Source: an uncultured Lactobacillus sp. (GTDB lineage Bacteria > Bacillota > Bacilli > Lactobacillales > Lactobacillaceae). From it: a DNA stretch of 64,000 bases. The stretch's first letter is position 1, and each line of letters begins with the position of its first letter. The notes beneath the pieces are model-generated. The model was given only the letters and a program-made list of their open reading frames with translations. It made no database searches and was not told the DNA's origin. Both the position numbers and the translations under genes were made by a program. The stretch spans positions 162,660 through 226,659 of the forward strand of contig CAJUNC010000001.1 of the NCBI GenBank assembly GCA_910587695.1, given 5' to 3'. Shown here one piece after another: positions 9,672 through 20,696 of the stretch.

Positions 9672-10928
9672 ATGGAATTTTCATTAGACGCAGATCAAAT
9701 GGAACATGGTGCCACAATTAAGGTTATTGGTGTTGGTGGCGCTGGCGGTAATGCGGTCAACCGTATGATCGCTGATGACGTTAAAGGGGTAGAATTTATC
9801 GTTGCAAACACAGATGTGCAAGCATTGAAGAATTCTAACGCTGAAACAAAGATCCAATTAGGGCCTAAATTGACTCGTGGATTGGGTGCAGGAGCTAACC
9901 CTGAGATCGGAAGTAAGGCTGCTCAAGAAAGTGAAGAAGCTTTAGCGGAAGCCTTGAGTGGTGCCGATATGATCTTTGTCACGGCTGGTATGGGCGGTGG
10001 CACTGGTACCGGTGCTGCACCGATCATTGCTAAGATCGCCAAAGAGCAAGGAGCTTTAACGGTTGGGGTCGTGACTCGCCCATTTAGTTTCGAAGGTCCA
10101 AAGCGTGCCCGTTTTGCTGCTGAGGGTGTAGCAAAGATGAAAGAGCATGTTGATACTTTGGTTATTATCGCTAACAACCGCTTGCTTGAGATCGTTGATA
10201 AGAAAACACCGATGTTACAAGCTTTCCAAGAAGCTGATAACGTGTTACGTCAAGGTGTGCAAGGGATCTCTGATCTGATCACCTCACCAGGTTACGTGAA
10301 CTTGGACTTTGCCGACGTTAAGACAGTGATGCAAAATCAAGGTTCGGCTTTGATGGGTATCGGTTCTGCTAACGGTGAAAACCGAACTGAAGAAGCGACT
10401 AAGAAGGCTATCTCTTCACCATTGCTCGAAGTTTCGATCGATGGTGCAGAACAAGTCCTATTAAACATTACTGGTGGTCCAGATCTAAGCCTATTTGAAG
10501 CTCAAGCTGCTTCAGATATCGTTTCACAAGCAGCTACAAGTGATGTCAATATCATTTTTGGGACTTCGATCAACGAATCCTTGGAAGATAACGTAGTCGT
10601 GACTGTGATCGCAACTGGGATCGATAAAAAGAAAAAAGAAAGTAGCACATCTAAAGTTGTACCACCGCGGACATTCAATACACCAACGCCAAGTGCACCA
10701 GAAAACAATACGGCTGCACGACCAGCGCAAAATAATGATCCATTAGGTGATTGGGATCTTTCACGTGAGATCAACGGTACGAGAAAATCAGCTCAACAAC
10801 GTGAGACGGAATTTCAAAATGTTGAGAAGAAGGATTTTAACGTCTTTGGTTCCAATTCTTCAGCTGAACAAAGTAGTGACGAAGACGATCTAAATAATCC
10901 ACCGTTCTTTACTCGGCGCCGTCATTAA
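9672..10928 (+). CDS. ftsZ: Cell division protein FtsZ
   Basis: FtsZ is the tubulin-like GTPase that forms the Z-ring. The tubulin signature GGGTGTG is at residues 108-114, and the N-terminal [13 protein letters not shown] and NTD loops are intact. The globular domain ends near residue 320. A variable linker rich in Asn, Pro and Glu follows, and then a conserved-type C-terminal peptide ([11 protein letters not shown]) that contacts FtsA and SepF. I place the start at ATG 9672, eight bases after GGAGG at 9659-9663; the ATG at 9657 overlaps that ribosome binding site. The length is 418 residues. Confidence 0.97.
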   Translation: MEFSLDADQMEHGATIKVIGVGGAGGNAVNRMIADDVKGVEFIVANTDVQALKNSNAETKIQLGPKLTRGLGAGANPEIGSKAAQESEEALAEALSGADMIFVTAGMGGGTGTGAAPIIAKIAKEQGALTVGVVTRPFSFEGPKRARFAAEGVAKMKEHVDTLVIIANNRLLEIVDKKTPMLQAFQEADNVLRQGVQGISDLITSPGYVNLDFADVKTVMQNQGSALMGIGSANGENRTEEATKKAISSPLLEVSIDGAEQVLLNITGGPDLSLFEAQAASDIVSQAATSDVNIIFGTSINESLEDNVVVTVIATGIDKKKKESSTSKVVPPRTFNTPTPSAPENNTAARPAQNNDPLGDWDLSREINGTRKSAQQRETEFQNVEKKDFNVFGSNSSAEQSSDEDDLNNPPFFTRRRH

Positions 10929-10945
10929 GACAAGGAGGCTGAAAA

Positions 10946-11383
10946 ATGTCATTTTCAAGCAAACTCAGTAGTTTCTTCAGCGCAGATGATGATTTTGAAA
11001 ATTATGAAGAAGAGCCACGTGAGGAAAGTTATCCAGAATCTAAGGCTACCACTGAAAGTCGAGATGAGAGAAACGTAATGGCTTTGCACAATGAACGTCG
11101 GCCACTTGAAAAGAAGATCATGTTGTTTGAACCTCGGATCTTTTCTGATGTTAAGGCGATCGCTAGCAAGCTTTTAGCAGGGCAAGCAGCAGTCGTTAAT
11201 TTTCAAAGGATCGATGATGAGCAAGCACATCGCGTAGTTGATTTTCTTTCAGGCGTAGTTTTTGCCGTCGATGGTGAGATCCAACGCATCGGTGAACAGA
11301 TCTTTTTATGTACTCCGCATGACTTTGAAGTTGAAGGCAACTTGACTGATACGATGCGTAATGGTGATTATAAGTATAATTAA
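10946..11383 (+). CDS. sepF: Cell division protein SepF
   Basis: SepF assembles on FtsZ filaments and anchors them to the membrane in Gram-positive bacteria. The 145-residue protein has an N-terminal stretch fitting the membrane-binding helix (SFSSKLSSFF), an acidic linker, and the conserved C-terminal core (about 58-138) with EPRIFSDVKAIA and the central VNFQRIDDEQAHRVVDFLSG. AAGGAGG precedes the ATG by a normal distance. Its stop codon overlaps the ribosome binding site of yggT. Confidence 0.95.
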   Translation: MSFSSKLSSFFSADDDFENYEEEPREESYPESKATTESRDERNVMALHNERRPLEKKIMLFEPRIFSDVKAIASKLLAGQAAVVNFQRIDDEQAHRVVDFLSGVVFAVDGEIQRIGEQIFLCTPHDFEVEGNLTDTMRNGDYKYN

Positions 11384-11393
11384 GGAGAATAAT

Positions 11394-11648
11394 TTGGGAA
11401 TATTAAGTCTTATCAGTAGTTTATTTAGTTTGTACTCTTTTTTGATCATCGCCTACTGTTTGTTATCTTGGTTTCCAGGCGCTTATCAGACCCAGTTAGG
11501 CCAATTATTGATCAAAGTGTGCCAACCATATTTACGGTTATTTGATTTTATTCCACCGATCGCAGGGATCAGTTTTGCTCCGGTGATCGCATTGATCGTT
11601 TTACAGTTTGTTGAAAAAGGAGTCTTTATGTTGTTTTATCTCTTTTAG
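11394..11648 (+). CDS. yggT: YggT/YlmG family membrane protein
   Basis: This is a small integral membrane protein of 84 residues with two hydrophobic helices (about 10-27 and 57-78) separated by a loop containing YLRLFDFIPPIAG, the YggT/YlmG family signature. Its precise role is unclear; the family sits beside sepF and ylmH in many Gram-positive genomes and is linked to division and cell shape. I use TTG at 11394 because AAGGAG (11382-11387) lies six bases upstream. Its stop directly abuts ylmH. Confidence 0.88.
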   Translation: MGILSLISSLFSLYSFLIIAYCLLSWFPGAYQTQLGQLLIKVCQPYLRLFDFIPPIAGISFAPVIALIVLQFVEKGVFMLFYLF

Positions 11649-11662
11649 TGAAATGGGGGAGT

Positions 11663-12448
11663 ATGGTGAATAGTGTGGTCTATCAACATTTTCGCGTAGA
11701 AGAAAAGCCATTGATCGATTCATTGAGCGATTATATCAATCAAGCGCAAAATGAATACCGCCCGATCTTGACACACTTCTTAGATCCTAGACAACAGCAT
11801 ATTGCCCAGTTCTTATTGCAGGCTGATGATATGATCAAAGTCAAAGCTGACGGAGGTTTTGCTCAAGCAGAAAGAAAGCGGCTCTTATTTTATCCTGACT
11901 ATTATGAACCACAGGCAAAGGATTTTGAGTTGCAGCTGCTAGAGATAAACTATCCAACTAAATTTGTGTCGTTGACCCACGGACAAATTTTAGGGACTTT
12001 GGCAAACAGTGGGTTAGAGCGCGATGTTTTAGGCGATATTATCACAGATTCACAGCGTTGGCAGATCGTCGTTCAAAAAAATATCAGTGATTATCTGCTA
12101 CAACAAATCGAACGGATCGGTAAGATCAATGTTCGCCTGTCAAAAAGACCACTGGCTGAGCGACTTGTTCCTAATAATGATTGGGAACTTGAAACTGTTT
12201 CGACCAGTTCGTTTCGGATCGACACGGTGATCGCAACAGTCTATAATATATCGCGTAACCGTGTCAAGGAGTTGATCAATGCCAAGAAAGTCCAGCTAAA
12301 TTGGATGGTGTTGACCAAACCAGATACAGAATTGGGTGCTTTAGATATTGTTTCGGTCCGTGGTTTTGGCCGGATCAAGTTGATCGATGTATTAGGCAAA
12401 TCAAAGCGAGGTAAGTTGCGCTGTGAAGTTGCTGTAATTAGAAAATGA
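11663..12448 (+). CDS. ylmH: YlmH-type RNA-binding protein (S4 domain)
   Basis: YlmH proteins carry an N-terminal domain and a C-terminal S4 RNA-binding domain (about residues 180-245, containing RIDTVIATVYNISRNRVKELINAKKVQLNW). In Bacillus, YlmH has been tied to rescue of stalled 50S subunits with peptidyl-tRNA, which I give as family knowledge. The start is ATG at 11663 behind a G-rich ribosome binding site; GTG at 11666 is also possible. The length is about 261 residues. The gene lies between yggT and divIVA, the usual place. Confidence 0.9.
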   Translation: MVNSVVYQHFRVEEKPLIDSLSDYINQAQNEYRPILTHFLDPRQQHIAQFLLQADDMIKVKADGGFAQAERKRLLFYPDYYEPQAKDFELQLLEINYPTKFVSLTHGQILGTLANSGLERDVLGDIITDSQRWQIVVQKNISDYLLQQIERIGKINVRLSKRPLAERLVPNNDWELETVSTSSFRIDTVIATVYNISRNRVKELINAKKVQLNWMVLTKPDTELGALDIVSVRGFGRIKLIDVLGKSKRGKLRCEVAVIRK

Positions 12449-12472
12449 TTTAAAAATTTGGAGGTGTTGGGG

Positions 12473-13219
12473 ATGTCATTGACCCCTTTGGATATTCATA
12501 ATAAAGAGTTTCATACCAAGTTACGTGGTTATGATCAAGATGAAGTCAACGATTTCTTAGATCAGATCATCAAAGACTATGAATTAGTCTTAAAAGAAAA
12601 TGCACATTTAACTGAGAGCTTGAAACAAAGCCAGGAAAAATTAAAGTATTTCAATGATTTAAAAGATTCTTTGAATCAATCGATCATCGTTGCTCAAGAA
12701 GCTGCTGATAAGGTCAAAGCTAATTCGCAACGTGAAGCTGAGATCATCAATCGTGAAGCTCAAAAGCAAGGACAAGATATTATTGACCAAGCAAATGAAA
12801 AAGCACGTCATATTATCGATGAAGCTTCCAAGAAATCAAAACGTTTGGCTTTGGAGACTGACGATCTGCGCAAGCAAGCTCGTATCTTCCGCCAAAAGCT
12901 TCAAGTTATGTTGGAATCGCAGCTTGAAGTTGTTAAAGGTAGTGAATGGGACGATATTTTGCAACAAGGTGAAACAACGAGTTATGAAGCGATCCAAGAA
13001 GCAATTCGTCACGATGATACCCTTGACAAATCCAATGCAAAAGAAGTAAAATCATTCTCAAATGATACAGACGCAGAAAATGAAGTTTATGTTGCTGACA
13101 ATACACCTGTGAGTGAACCAGTTGAAGAAACAAAAGAGACTGAAACAGTTGTTATCTTCCCTGATTCTAACGACAATGCTAGTTCACAACGGTTTGCTGA
13201 TGACAGCAACAACAACTAG
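12473..13219 (+). CDS. divIVA: Cell division initiation protein DivIVA
   Basis: DivIVA senses negatively curved membrane and marks poles and septa. The N-terminal lipid-binding domain with the signature LTPLDIHNKEFHTKLRGY is at residues 3-20. Long coiled coils follow (about 30-160), rich in Ala, Gln, Glu and Lys, and then an acidic, low-complexity tail (about 185-248). GGAGG at 12460-12464 sets the ATG at 12473; a TTG further upstream overlaps that site. At 248 residues it is longer than Bacillus DivIVA, mostly because of the tail, as is usual in lactobacilli. It is the last gene of the cluster. Confidence 0.94.
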   Translation: MSLTPLDIHNKEFHTKLRGYDQDEVNDFLDQIIKDYELVLKENAHLTESLKQSQEKLKYFNDLKDSLNQSIIVAQEAADKVKANSQREAEIINREAQKQGQDIIDQANEKARHIIDEASKKSKRLALETDDLRKQARIFRQKLQVMLESQLEVVKGSEWDDILQQGETTSYEAIQEAIRHDDTLDKSNAKEVKSFSNDTDAENEVYVADNTPVSEPVEETKETETVVIFPDSNDNASSQRFADDSNNN

Positions 13220-13239
13220 GCGTCTAGCTTAACAGATAT

Positions 13240-13482
13240 ATTGCTAAGATTATAAGAGAACACGGACCTCTTTTTATGATGTCAGCGAGCCGGAAAAATG
13301 GTGCAAGGACCGGCCATCCTCTGAATTTAGGTTTATCATCTCTTTTTTATCGAACTGAAATCAAGTAGGTTTGGTCGGTTGATCGCGTTATATGATCAAA
13401 GAGTGGAATTTATTTAAATTCTTAAATTGGGTGGTACCGCGAGATCTCGTCCCTTTGTGGACGAGATCTTTTTGTTTTATCA
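13240..13482 (+). promoter_or_regulatory. T-box leader controlling ileS (isoleucine-specific)
   Basis: The 313-base gap before ileS holds a T-box riboswitch. The T-box sequence TGGGTGGTACCGCG is at 13428-13441, directly followed by an intrinsic terminator: AGATCTCGTCC (13442-13452) pairs with GGACGAGATCT (13459-13469), then a T run. Upstream is a Stem I apical region with AGCGAGCCGG...CCGGC (about 13287-13315), and a conserved element GTAGGtttgGTCGG lies near 13364. A likely specifier codon ATC (Ile) is at 13335-13337, chosen by position after the distal loop. Uncharged tRNA-Ile would favour the antiterminator and read-through into ileS. Confidence 0.93.
13442..13474 (+). terminator. T-box regulated intrinsic terminator
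   Basis: A perfect 11-bp stem, AGATCTCGTCC with GGACGAGATCT, encloses a 6-base loop and ends in TTTTTG. The left arm follows the T-box sequence directly, so antiterminator and terminator are mutually exclusive. Confidence 0.93.
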
Positions 13483-13532
13483 AAAAGAAAGGATAGCTGT
13501 GTCTTACCACCTGAGCACAGTGGGTAAAGAGT

Positions 13533-16328
13533 ATGCGAATCAAAGATACTTTGAACTTAGGGAAAACCAAATTCCCAATGCGCGGCAATTTGCCTGTTCG
13601 TGAATTAGAACGTCAAAACGAATGGGAAGAAAATAAGGTTTACGAAAAGCGCCAAAAATTAAATGAAGGTAAACCAACTTTTGTCTTACATGATGGACCT
13701 CCATATGCCAATGGTAACATCCACATGGGACATGCGATGAACAAGATCTCAAAAGATATTATTGTCCGTGCTAAGTCAATGATGGGCTTTAGAGCGCCAT
13801 ATGTGCCTGGCTGGGATACACATGGGTTACCGATCGAACAACAGCTCAAAAAAGCTGGGGTCGACCGTAAAGCTTTATCTGTAGCTGATTTCCGTGAAAA
13901 ATGTCGCGAATATGCTTTAGAACAAGTTGATAAGCAACGGACCGATTTCAAACGTTTAGGGGTCGCAGGCGAATGGGATGACCCATATGTGACTTTAGAT
14001 CCTGAGTATGAAGCTCAACAAATTCGTGTCTTTGGTAAGATGGCGCAAGAAGGGCTTATCTACAAAGGTAAGCGTCCTGTTTATTGGTCTTGGTCATCAG
14101 AATCTGCTTTAGCTGAAGCCGAAGTTGAATACCATGACGTGACTTCGCCATCTGCTTTCTATGCAGAACGAGTTCTTGATGGCAAAGGTGTCTTAGATGA
14201 AGATACATACATGGTCGTATGGACAACGACACCATGGACGATCCCAGCTTCAGAAGGTATCACTATCGATGCTTCTTTTGATTATGCGGTGGTCCAACCA
14301 GCTGGTGAAGAACGTAAATTCGTGATGGTAGCTGATCTGATCCAAAAGAATGCTGAACTATTCGGTTGGAAAGATGTTAAGACTTTGAAAGTCGTTAAGG
14401 GTCGAGAACTTGAATACATTACAGCACAACATCCATTCTATGAAGATCGTGAATTATTAGTCATGTTAGGTGACTTTGTAACGACTGAATCTGGTACAGG
14501 TTTAGTCCACACAGCTCCTGGTTATGGTGATGATGACTACAAGATGGGGATGAAGTATGGATTAGAGATCTTTGCTCCGATCAATGATACGGGTCATTTG
14601 ACAGCGGAATGTGGTCCTGAATTTGATGGTGTCTTCTATGAAGATGCTAATGAAGTTGCTTTAGACAAATTACGTAAAGCTAACTTGCTCTTAAAGGAAA
14701 TGGATTATTCTCACAGCTATCCATTTGACTGGCGGACTAAAAAGCCGATCATCTTCCGAGCAACACCACAATGGTTCGCTTCGGTCGATAAGATCAGAGA
14801 TAACATTTTGAATGCGATCAATGAAGTTAAGTTCTTACCTGAATGGGGTCAAAAACGTCTCTACAATATGATCCGCGACCGTGGTGACTGGGTCATCTCG
14901 CGGCAACGTGTTTGGGGCGTTCCACTTCCGATCTTCTATGCTGAAGATGGAACAGCGATCATGGAAAAAGAAACGATCGAGCATGTGGCTAAATTAGTCG
15001 AAGAACACGGTTCAAACATTTGGTTCAAGTTAGATGCTAAAGATCTGTTGCCAGAAGGTTACACTAACGAACATTCACCAAATGGTAAGTTCACTAAAGA
15101 AACTGACATTATGGATGTGTGGTTTGACTCTGGTTCTTCCCATCAAGGTGTTTGCGCCCAACGTGATTACTTGACCTATCCAGCTGATCTTTACTTGGAA
15201 GGATCTGACCAATATCGTGGTTGGTTCAACTCAAGTTTGATCACAAGTGTGGCGGTTTCTGGACATGCTCCATACAAGCAGATCTTATCTCAAGGTTTCA
15301 CCCTGGACGCTGAAGGACGTAAGATGAGTAAGTCATTAGGTAACACGATCGTTCCTGAAGAAGTTATCAAGAAGATGGGGGCTGAGATCATCCGCCTTTG
15401 GGTCTTGAGCGTTGATACTTCAGCTGACGTTCGTGTCTCAATGGAAAGTTTTGCTCAAATTTCTGAAAGTTACCGTAAATTCAGAAATACGATGCGTTTC
15501 TTACTAGCTAACACAACAGATTTCGATCCAGCTAAAGATACCGTACCATTTGACGAACTCGAAGCGATCGATCAATACATGTTGATCTTAGTCAATAAGT
15601 TTACCAAAGAGATCTTGGATGACTACGCTAACTACAACTTCATGGATATTTACAAGAAGGTCATCAATTTTGTAACGACAGAATTATCTGCTTTCTACTT
15701 GGCAGTAGCTAAAGATGTGGTTTATGTCGAAGCAGCAGATTCTAAGAAGCGTCGTTCGATGCAAACTGTTCTATACGAAACAGTTGTCCGTTTGGCTAAA
15801 TTGATGACACCAGTAGTGCCACATACAACTGAAGAAGTTTGGAACTTTGTCAAAGAACCTGAAGAATATGTACAATTAGCTGAAATGCCTGCAGTTGAAC
15901 ATTTCGATAGTGAAGCACAGATCGTGGAAAACTGGACTCGTTTCATGAAAGTTCGTTCCCATGTTTTGAAGAGTTTAGAAGAAGCCCGCAATCAAAAATT
16001 GATCGGTAAATCTTTTGAAGCTCATGTAACACTTTATGTTTCTGAAGGTGTAAAACAAGAATTGGCTAACTTAGGTGCTGATGTTCGTGAAGCCTTGATC
16101 GTATCACAATTAGATGTCGTTGATCTAGCTGATGCTCCAGCAGATGCGGATGATTATGGTGAAGTTAAGATCAAAGTTGAACATGCTGCTGGTGAAACTT
16201 GCCCACGTTGCCGTCGGATCACGTCTGATGTTGGTACTGACGAACGCTTCAAGGAATTATGTGCTAGCTGTGCTAAGATCGTCGCTAATAACTTTCCCGA
16301 AGCTGTTACTGAAGGTTTAGAAAAATAA
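13533..16328 (+). CDS. ileS: Isoleucyl-tRNA synthetase
   Basis: This enzyme charges tRNA-Ile and edits valyl products. It is a class I synthetase of 931 residues. The HIGH-type motif is HMGH at 64-67 inside [12 protein letters not shown]; the editing CP1 domain follows; KMSKS is at 597-601. The C-terminal zinc finger has Cys pairs CPRC and CASC (about 890-911). The start ATG at 13533 matches the usual N-terminus. The ribosome binding sequence before it (GGTAAAGAG) is weak for such a gene, and control comes mainly from the T-box upstream. Confidence 0.97.
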   Translation: MRIKDTLNLGKTKFPMRGNLPVRELERQNEWEENKVYEKRQKLNEGKPTFVLHDGPPYANGNIHMGHAMNKISKDIIVRAKSMMGFRAPYVPGWDTHGLPIEQQLKKAGVDRKALSVADFREKCREYALEQVDKQRTDFKRLGVAGEWDDPYVTLDPEYEAQQIRVFGKMAQEGLIYKGKRPVYWSWSSESALAEAEVEYHDVTSPSAFYAERVLDGKGVLDEDTYMVVWTTTPWTIPASEGITIDASFDYAVVQPAGEERKFVMVADLIQKNAELFGWKDVKTLKVVKGRELEYITAQHPFYEDRELLVMLGDFVTTESGTGLVHTAPGYGDDDYKMGMKYGLEIFAPINDTGHLTAECGPEFDGVFYEDANEVALDKLRKANLLLKEMDYSHSYPFDWRTKKPIIFRATPQWFASVDKIRDNILNAINEVKFLPEWGQKRLYNMIRDRGDWVISRQRVWGVPLPIFYAEDGTAIMEKETIEHVAKLVEEHGSNIWFKLDAKDLLPEGYTNEHSPNGKFTKETDIMDVWFDSGSSHQGVCAQRDYLTYPADLYLEGSDQYRGWFNSSLITSVAVSGHAPYKQILSQGFTLDAEGRKMSKSLGNTIVPEEVIKKMGAEIIRLWVLSVDTSADVRVSMESFAQISESYRKFRNTMRFLLANTTDFDPAKDTVPFDELEAIDQYMLILVNKFTKEILDDYANYNFMDIYKKVINFVTTELSAFYLAVAKDVVYVEAADSKKRRSMQTVLYETVVRLAKLMTPVVPHTTEEVWNFVKEPEEYVQLAEMPAVEHFDSEAQIVENWTRFMKVRSHVLKSLEEARNQKLIGKSFEAHVTLYVSEGVKQELANLGADVREALIVSQLDVVDLADAPADADDYGEVKIKVEHAAGETCPRCRRITSDVGTDERFKELCASCAKIVANNFPEAVTEGLEK

Positions 16329-16335
16329 TATTTCC

Positions 16336-16377
16336 CAACAAGCTGTGTTTTTGCCGTGGCAAGAGCATGGCTTGTTG
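16336..16377 (+). terminator. Hairpin after ileS, possible terminator
   Basis: CAACAAGCTGTG (16336-16347) pairs with CATGGCTTGTTG (16366-16377) in a 12-bp stem with two G-U wobbles, and a short TTGC/GCAA stem sits in the loop. There is no proper T run after it, so termination may be inefficient or the hairpin may stabilise the 3' end. Confidence 0.5.
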
Positions 16378-16403
16378 ATGTTTAGTCAGATCGTATTTTT
16401 TGC

Positions 16404-16409
16404 TATAAT
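16404..16409 (+). promoter_or_regulatory. Extended -10 promoter of the NUDIX gene
   Basis: TATAAT at 16404-16409 is preceded by TGC, giving an extended -10. No good -35 lies at 17 bases. It is located 20 bases upstream of the preferred start codon. Confidence 0.6.
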
Positions 16410-16428
16410 GACAAGTGAGGTGAACGAA

Positions 16429-16971
16429 ATGGATTTTGAAGAAAAAGTTACAAATGTTGAACATTTATTTGATGGTAAAGTGATCGATCTTGATCGTGAA
16501 ACAGTGATCCTTCCAAATGGAAAAGAAGCTTTGCGTGAGATCGTACGTCATCATGGTGCTGTTGGTGTGATCGCGATCACACCTCAAGATAAAATGGTCT
16601 TTATCAAGCAATGGCGCTCACCTTTAGGGCAAGTGACCTTAGAGATCCCAGCGGGAAAGATCGAGCCCGATGAACAAAATTCGCCTTTAGAAACTGCAAC
16701 ACGTGAGTTGAATGAAGAGGCGCGTTACATGGCGGAAAATTTAGAATTAGTGATGCCTTTTTACACATCACCTGGTTTTGCTGATGAAAAGATCTATTTA
16801 TATCACGCAAGTGGTTTAAGTCCAGTAAAAACTGAATTACCACAAGATGAAGATGAATTTTTAGAAAAGGTCGAATTGACTTTACCCGAAGCTTTAAAAG
16901 CCATGCAAGAAGGTTTGATCTGCGATAGTAAAACGATCATGGCCGTAATGTTTTGGCAATTGATGAATTAG
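16429..16971 (+). CDS. NUDIX hydrolase, ADP-ribose pyrophosphatase type
   Basis: This is likely an ADP-ribose pyrophosphatase (NudF/YqkG group) that splits ADP-ribose to AMP and ribose 5-phosphate. The NUDIX box is at about residues 76-100: it begins GKIEPDE and ends with the ATRELNEEA core that carries the metal-binding glutamates. The upstream IPAG and downstream TSPGFADEKIYLY are typical of this subgroup. I use ATG at 16429, behind GAGGTGA, instead of a longer frame running back into the ileS terminator region, giving 180 residues. It starts an operon with the small membrane protein and mtnN. Confidence 0.88.
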   Translation: MDFEEKVTNVEHLFDGKVIDLDRETVILPNGKEALREIVRHHGAVGVIAITPQDKMVFIKQWRSPLGQVTLEIPAGKIEPDEQNSPLETATRELNEEARYMAENLELVMPFYTSPGFADEKIYLYHASGLSPVKTELPQDEDEFLEKVELTLPEALKAMQEGLICDSKTIMAVMFWQLMN

Positions 16972-16981
16972 GTAACTGCCA

Positions 16982-17206
16982 ATGACAGAAAACAATCCAG
17001 AAGAAAAACCATTGCGTCGGAGTAAAAAAGCGGTCGAGAACGCAGAAGATACCGGTTTTAGCAGAACTAAGACGCGTCAAAAACAAAAATTAGAAAGTCA
17101 AGCAGAAAAGACAAAGCAGTTAGCAAGAAAACTGAATTATGCCATTATCGGTTTGATCGTTGCGATCATCTTAGTTTTTCTTTTTATGCGTTTTGTCAAT
17201 TTCTAA
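16982..17206 (+). CDS. Small single-pass membrane protein, unknown function
   Basis: This 74-residue protein has a highly charged N-terminal half (Lys, Arg, Glu, Gln, about residues 1-48) and one C-terminal transmembrane helix (about 51-70), which suggests a tail-anchored topology with the charged part in the cytoplasm. AGGTAA lies six bases before the ATG. It sits between the NUDIX and mtnN genes with short gaps, so it is co-transcribed. I recognise no domain; similar small proteins appear in this place in other lactobacilli, from memory. Confidence 0.75.
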   Translation: MTENNPEEKPLRRSKKAVENAEDTGFSRTKTRQKQKLESQAEKTKQLARKLNYAIIGLIVAIILVFLFMRFVNF

Positions 17207-17227
17207 GTTTAGAAAGGTCGTTTATTG

Positions 17228-17914
17228 ATGAAGTATGGAATTATTTGTGCGATGGAAGAAGAGATCAAGGAATTGCGGGCTCAGTTGACCCACAGTACTG
17301 AAAAAATATTAGGTGGGATAGCTTTTTATGAAGGCCAGCTCAACGGGCATGATGTTGTTTTAGTGCGTTCGGGGATCGGTAAAGTCCAAGCAGGTGTGAC
17401 GACAGCATTATTGATCGTTGAATTTGGAGTCGATCACTTGATCAACTCGGGTTCAGCTGGCGGGATCGGTGAAGATCTTAGTGTCGGTGATGTGGTTTTT
17501 TCAACTGGGGCAGCTTATCATGATGCTGATGCAACAGCATTTGGCTACCTACCAGGGCAGTTACCACAGCAACCGCAGATCTACCCAGCTGATGAAAAGT
17601 TGTTGCATGCTTTAGAAAAAGCAGCTAGAAAAGCGGATCTGACGACTAAGAACGGCTTGATCGTCACTGGTGATCAATTTGTGGCTTCAAGTGATAAGAT
17701 CCAAGCGATCAAAGAGATCTACCCTAAAGCGCTTTGCTGTGAAATGGAAGGTGCTGCGATCGCACAAGTGGCTTATCAATTTAAAGTGCCATTTGTCATC
17801 GTACGGGCAATGTCAGATGTCGGTGATGAAGATGCGGGACAAACATTTGATGAATTTATCATTGATGCTGGCAAGCGTTCAGCTAAGATGATCTTAAATT
17901 TGATGCAAGATTAG
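17228..17914 (+). CDS. mtnN: 5'-methylthioadenosine/S-adenosylhomocysteine nucleosidase
   Basis: MtnN (Pfs) hydrolyses 5'-methylthioadenosine and S-adenosylhomocysteine, clearing inhibitory products of methylation and feeding the S-ribosylhomocysteine route. Length is 228 residues. The N-terminus MKYGIICAMEEEI carries the catalytic Glu, the GSAGGIG and TGDQF motifs are present, and EMEGAAIAQVA supplies the substrate-binding glutamates. Catalytic Asp lies in MSDVGDE near 197. The ATG at 17228 or TTG at 17225 both fit the AAAGG upstream. Confidence 0.95.
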   Translation: MKYGIICAMEEEIKELRAQLTHSTEKILGGIAFYEGQLNGHDVVLVRSGIGKVQAGVTTALLIVEFGVDHLINSGSAGGIGEDLSVGDVVFSTGAAYHDADATAFGYLPGQLPQQPQIYPADEKLLHALEKAARKADLTTKNGLIVTGDQFVASSDKIQAIKEIYPKALCCEMEGAAIAQVAYQFKVPFVIVRAMSDVGDEDAGQTFDEFIIDAGKRSAKMILNLMQD

Positions 17915-17926
17915 TGAGGAATAAAC

Positions 17927-19075
17927 GTGAATAATATTTATTTGGATAATGCTGGGACAACTCCGATGGATCCAGCTGTTATCGAAACGATGACGGAGAT
18001 GATGCATACCGTTTTTGGCAATGCTTCGGCGACTAATTCTTTTGGTCGCAAAGCGCATAGCATTTTAGAGCAAAGTCGTCAAAAAATAGCTGCTTCGATC
18101 AATGCACAAGATCCTAATGAGATCATTTTTACGAGCGGTGGGACAGAAAGCGATAATACTGCGATCATCCAAACTGCTTTGAAGCGAAAAGAAGAGGGGC
18201 GACATTTGATCACGACCATGATCGAGCACGAAGCTGTTTTAAAACCAATGGCTTATTTGGAAGAAAATGGCTATGAGGTGACTTATTTACCAGTTGATAA
18301 AAATGGTGTGATCTCGTTGGATGACCTAAAGCAAGCTTTACGGCCAGATACGATCTTAGTTTCGATCATGACGGGCAACAATGAAGTTGGTAGTCATATG
18401 CCGATAACTGAGATCGGAGCTATCGTGGCTAAAAGCAATGCTTGGTTCCATACTGATGCAGTCCAAGCTTATGGGATCTTAGATATCGATGTCAAACGCG
18501 ATCAGATCGATCTCATGTCAACTTCGGCTCATAAATTGAATGGACCAAAACAAATGGGCTTTTTATACGAACGTGAAGGCCTTGGGCTAGCACCCCATCT
18601 TATGGGGGGCGATCAAGAAATGAAAAGACGGGCTGGAACAGAAAATATCCCAGCGATCGTAGCTTTTGCAAAAGCGATCGAACTTGAACAAAACGCTCGT
18701 GCTGAATTGACAGCACGTTATCAAGGCTTTAAGCGTCAATTGGTGGATAAGCTAACTGAAAATGGCGTGGCCGTTAAGGTAAATGGTAAAATGGGGGCAG
18801 ATGAACTCCCACAGATCATCAATCTGTGGTTTGAGGGATGCCAAAATGATGCGATGTTGACCAATTTAGATCTAGCAGGGATCTCAGCAGCTGCTGGTTC
18901 CGCTTGTACAGCTGGGTCTTTAGAACCTTCGCATGTTTTATCAGCAATGTATGGTAAGGACCCAGCACGAGTCAGTCAATCACTGCGATTTAGCTTTGGC
19001 AGGTACAATACTGCTGCTGAGATCGATGAATTGGTCGCTCAATTGACTAAGATCAGTCAACGTATCAAAAAATAA
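17927..19075 (+). CDS. Cysteine desulfurase (NifS/IscS-like)
   Basis: This PLP enzyme removes sulfur from cysteine as a persulfide. At 382 residues it has the class V aminotransferase fold. The PLP lysine is in STSAHKLNGPKQMGF (about 205), and the persulfide cysteine is in GSACTAGS (about 327). The N-terminus YLDNAGTTPMDP is typical. Translation starts at GTG 17927 behind GAGGA. It lies upstream of DUF1831 and mnmA, so I infer that its main job is sulfur delivery to MnmA for tRNA thiolation, like YrvO in Bacillus. No Fe-S scaffold gene is next to it. Confidence 0.92.
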   Translation: MNNIYLDNAGTTPMDPAVIETMTEMMHTVFGNASATNSFGRKAHSILEQSRQKIAASINAQDPNEIIFTSGGTESDNTAIIQTALKRKEEGRHLITTMIEHEAVLKPMAYLEENGYEVTYLPVDKNGVISLDDLKQALRPDTILVSIMTGNNEVGSHMPITEIGAIVAKSNAWFHTDAVQAYGILDIDVKRDQIDLMSTSAHKLNGPKQMGFLYEREGLGLAPHLMGGDQEMKRRAGTENIPAIVAFAKAIELEQNARAELTARYQGFKRQLVDKLTENGVAVKVNGKMGADELPQIINLWFEGCQNDAMLTNLDLAGISAAAGSACTAGSLEPSHVLSAMYGKDPARVSQSLRFSFGRYNTAAEIDELVAQLTKISQRIKK

Positions 19076-19092
19076 GTTAGAGGTGTGTAATT

Positions 19093-19431
19093 ATGGCATA
19101 TGGTACAACAGCTAAAATTTTAGGTGATACGACCACATATCAACTATCACCAAATGTTAAGAAGTATTCTTTACGTGATACGGGCTTTATTGAGACTAAA
19201 GGTGGTAAATTTCAATTAGAACGTTCGCTAGATCCAGCCTCACCATTTAAAGGCTTTAAGCTAAAGGTCGTTGTTTCTTCTGACCTAAAAAGCTTCAAAA
19301 TGGTAACGACAACAGCTAATGGTTTAAAAGAAGTCAATATCTTCAAGGGAAAAGATGCAGCTATTAATCAAGAGCAATTGGAATATATCTTGGCAGATCT
19401 CGTGACGCGAAATGTTATCGAAAAAGCATAA
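19093..19431 (+). CDS. DUF1831 family protein
   Basis: This 112-residue cytoplasmic protein matches my recollection of DUF1831, a Lactobacillales family, from its N-terminus (YGTTAKILGDTTTYQLSP) and its length. No signal peptide or membrane segment is present. It follows the cysteine desulfurase by 17 bases with GTTAGAGGTG as ribosome binding site and precedes mnmA, so a link to tRNA sulfur modification is plausible but unproven. Confidence 0.8.
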   Translation: MAYGTTAKILGDTTTYQLSPNVKKYSLRDTGFIETKGGKFQLERSLDPASPFKGFKLKVVVSSDLKSFKMVTTTANGLKEVNIFKGKDAAINQEQLEYILADLVTRNVIEKA

Positions 19432-19459
19432 AAATTTAATATAAAAAAGTAAGCAAACC

Positions 19460-19488
19460 TTGTCAAAGTTAGGAATAATCGTTATAAT
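19460..19488 (+). promoter_or_regulatory. Promoter of mnmA
   Basis: TTGTCA (19460-19465), a 17-base spacer and TATAAT (19483-19488) make a near-consensus sigma-A promoter. It gives mnmA its own transcription start near 19495. Confidence 0.8.
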
Positions 19489-19496
19489 GGTAGCTA

Positions 19497-20688
<1,192 letters not shown>

Positions 20689-20696
20689 ACATTTTA

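Noticed and set aside
13358..13364. ATC in GAAATCA (13360-13362) as the T-box specifier codon
   Set aside because: It belongs to the conserved element after Stem I that precedes GTAGG...GTCGG in related leaders; ATC at 13335-13337 is better placed.
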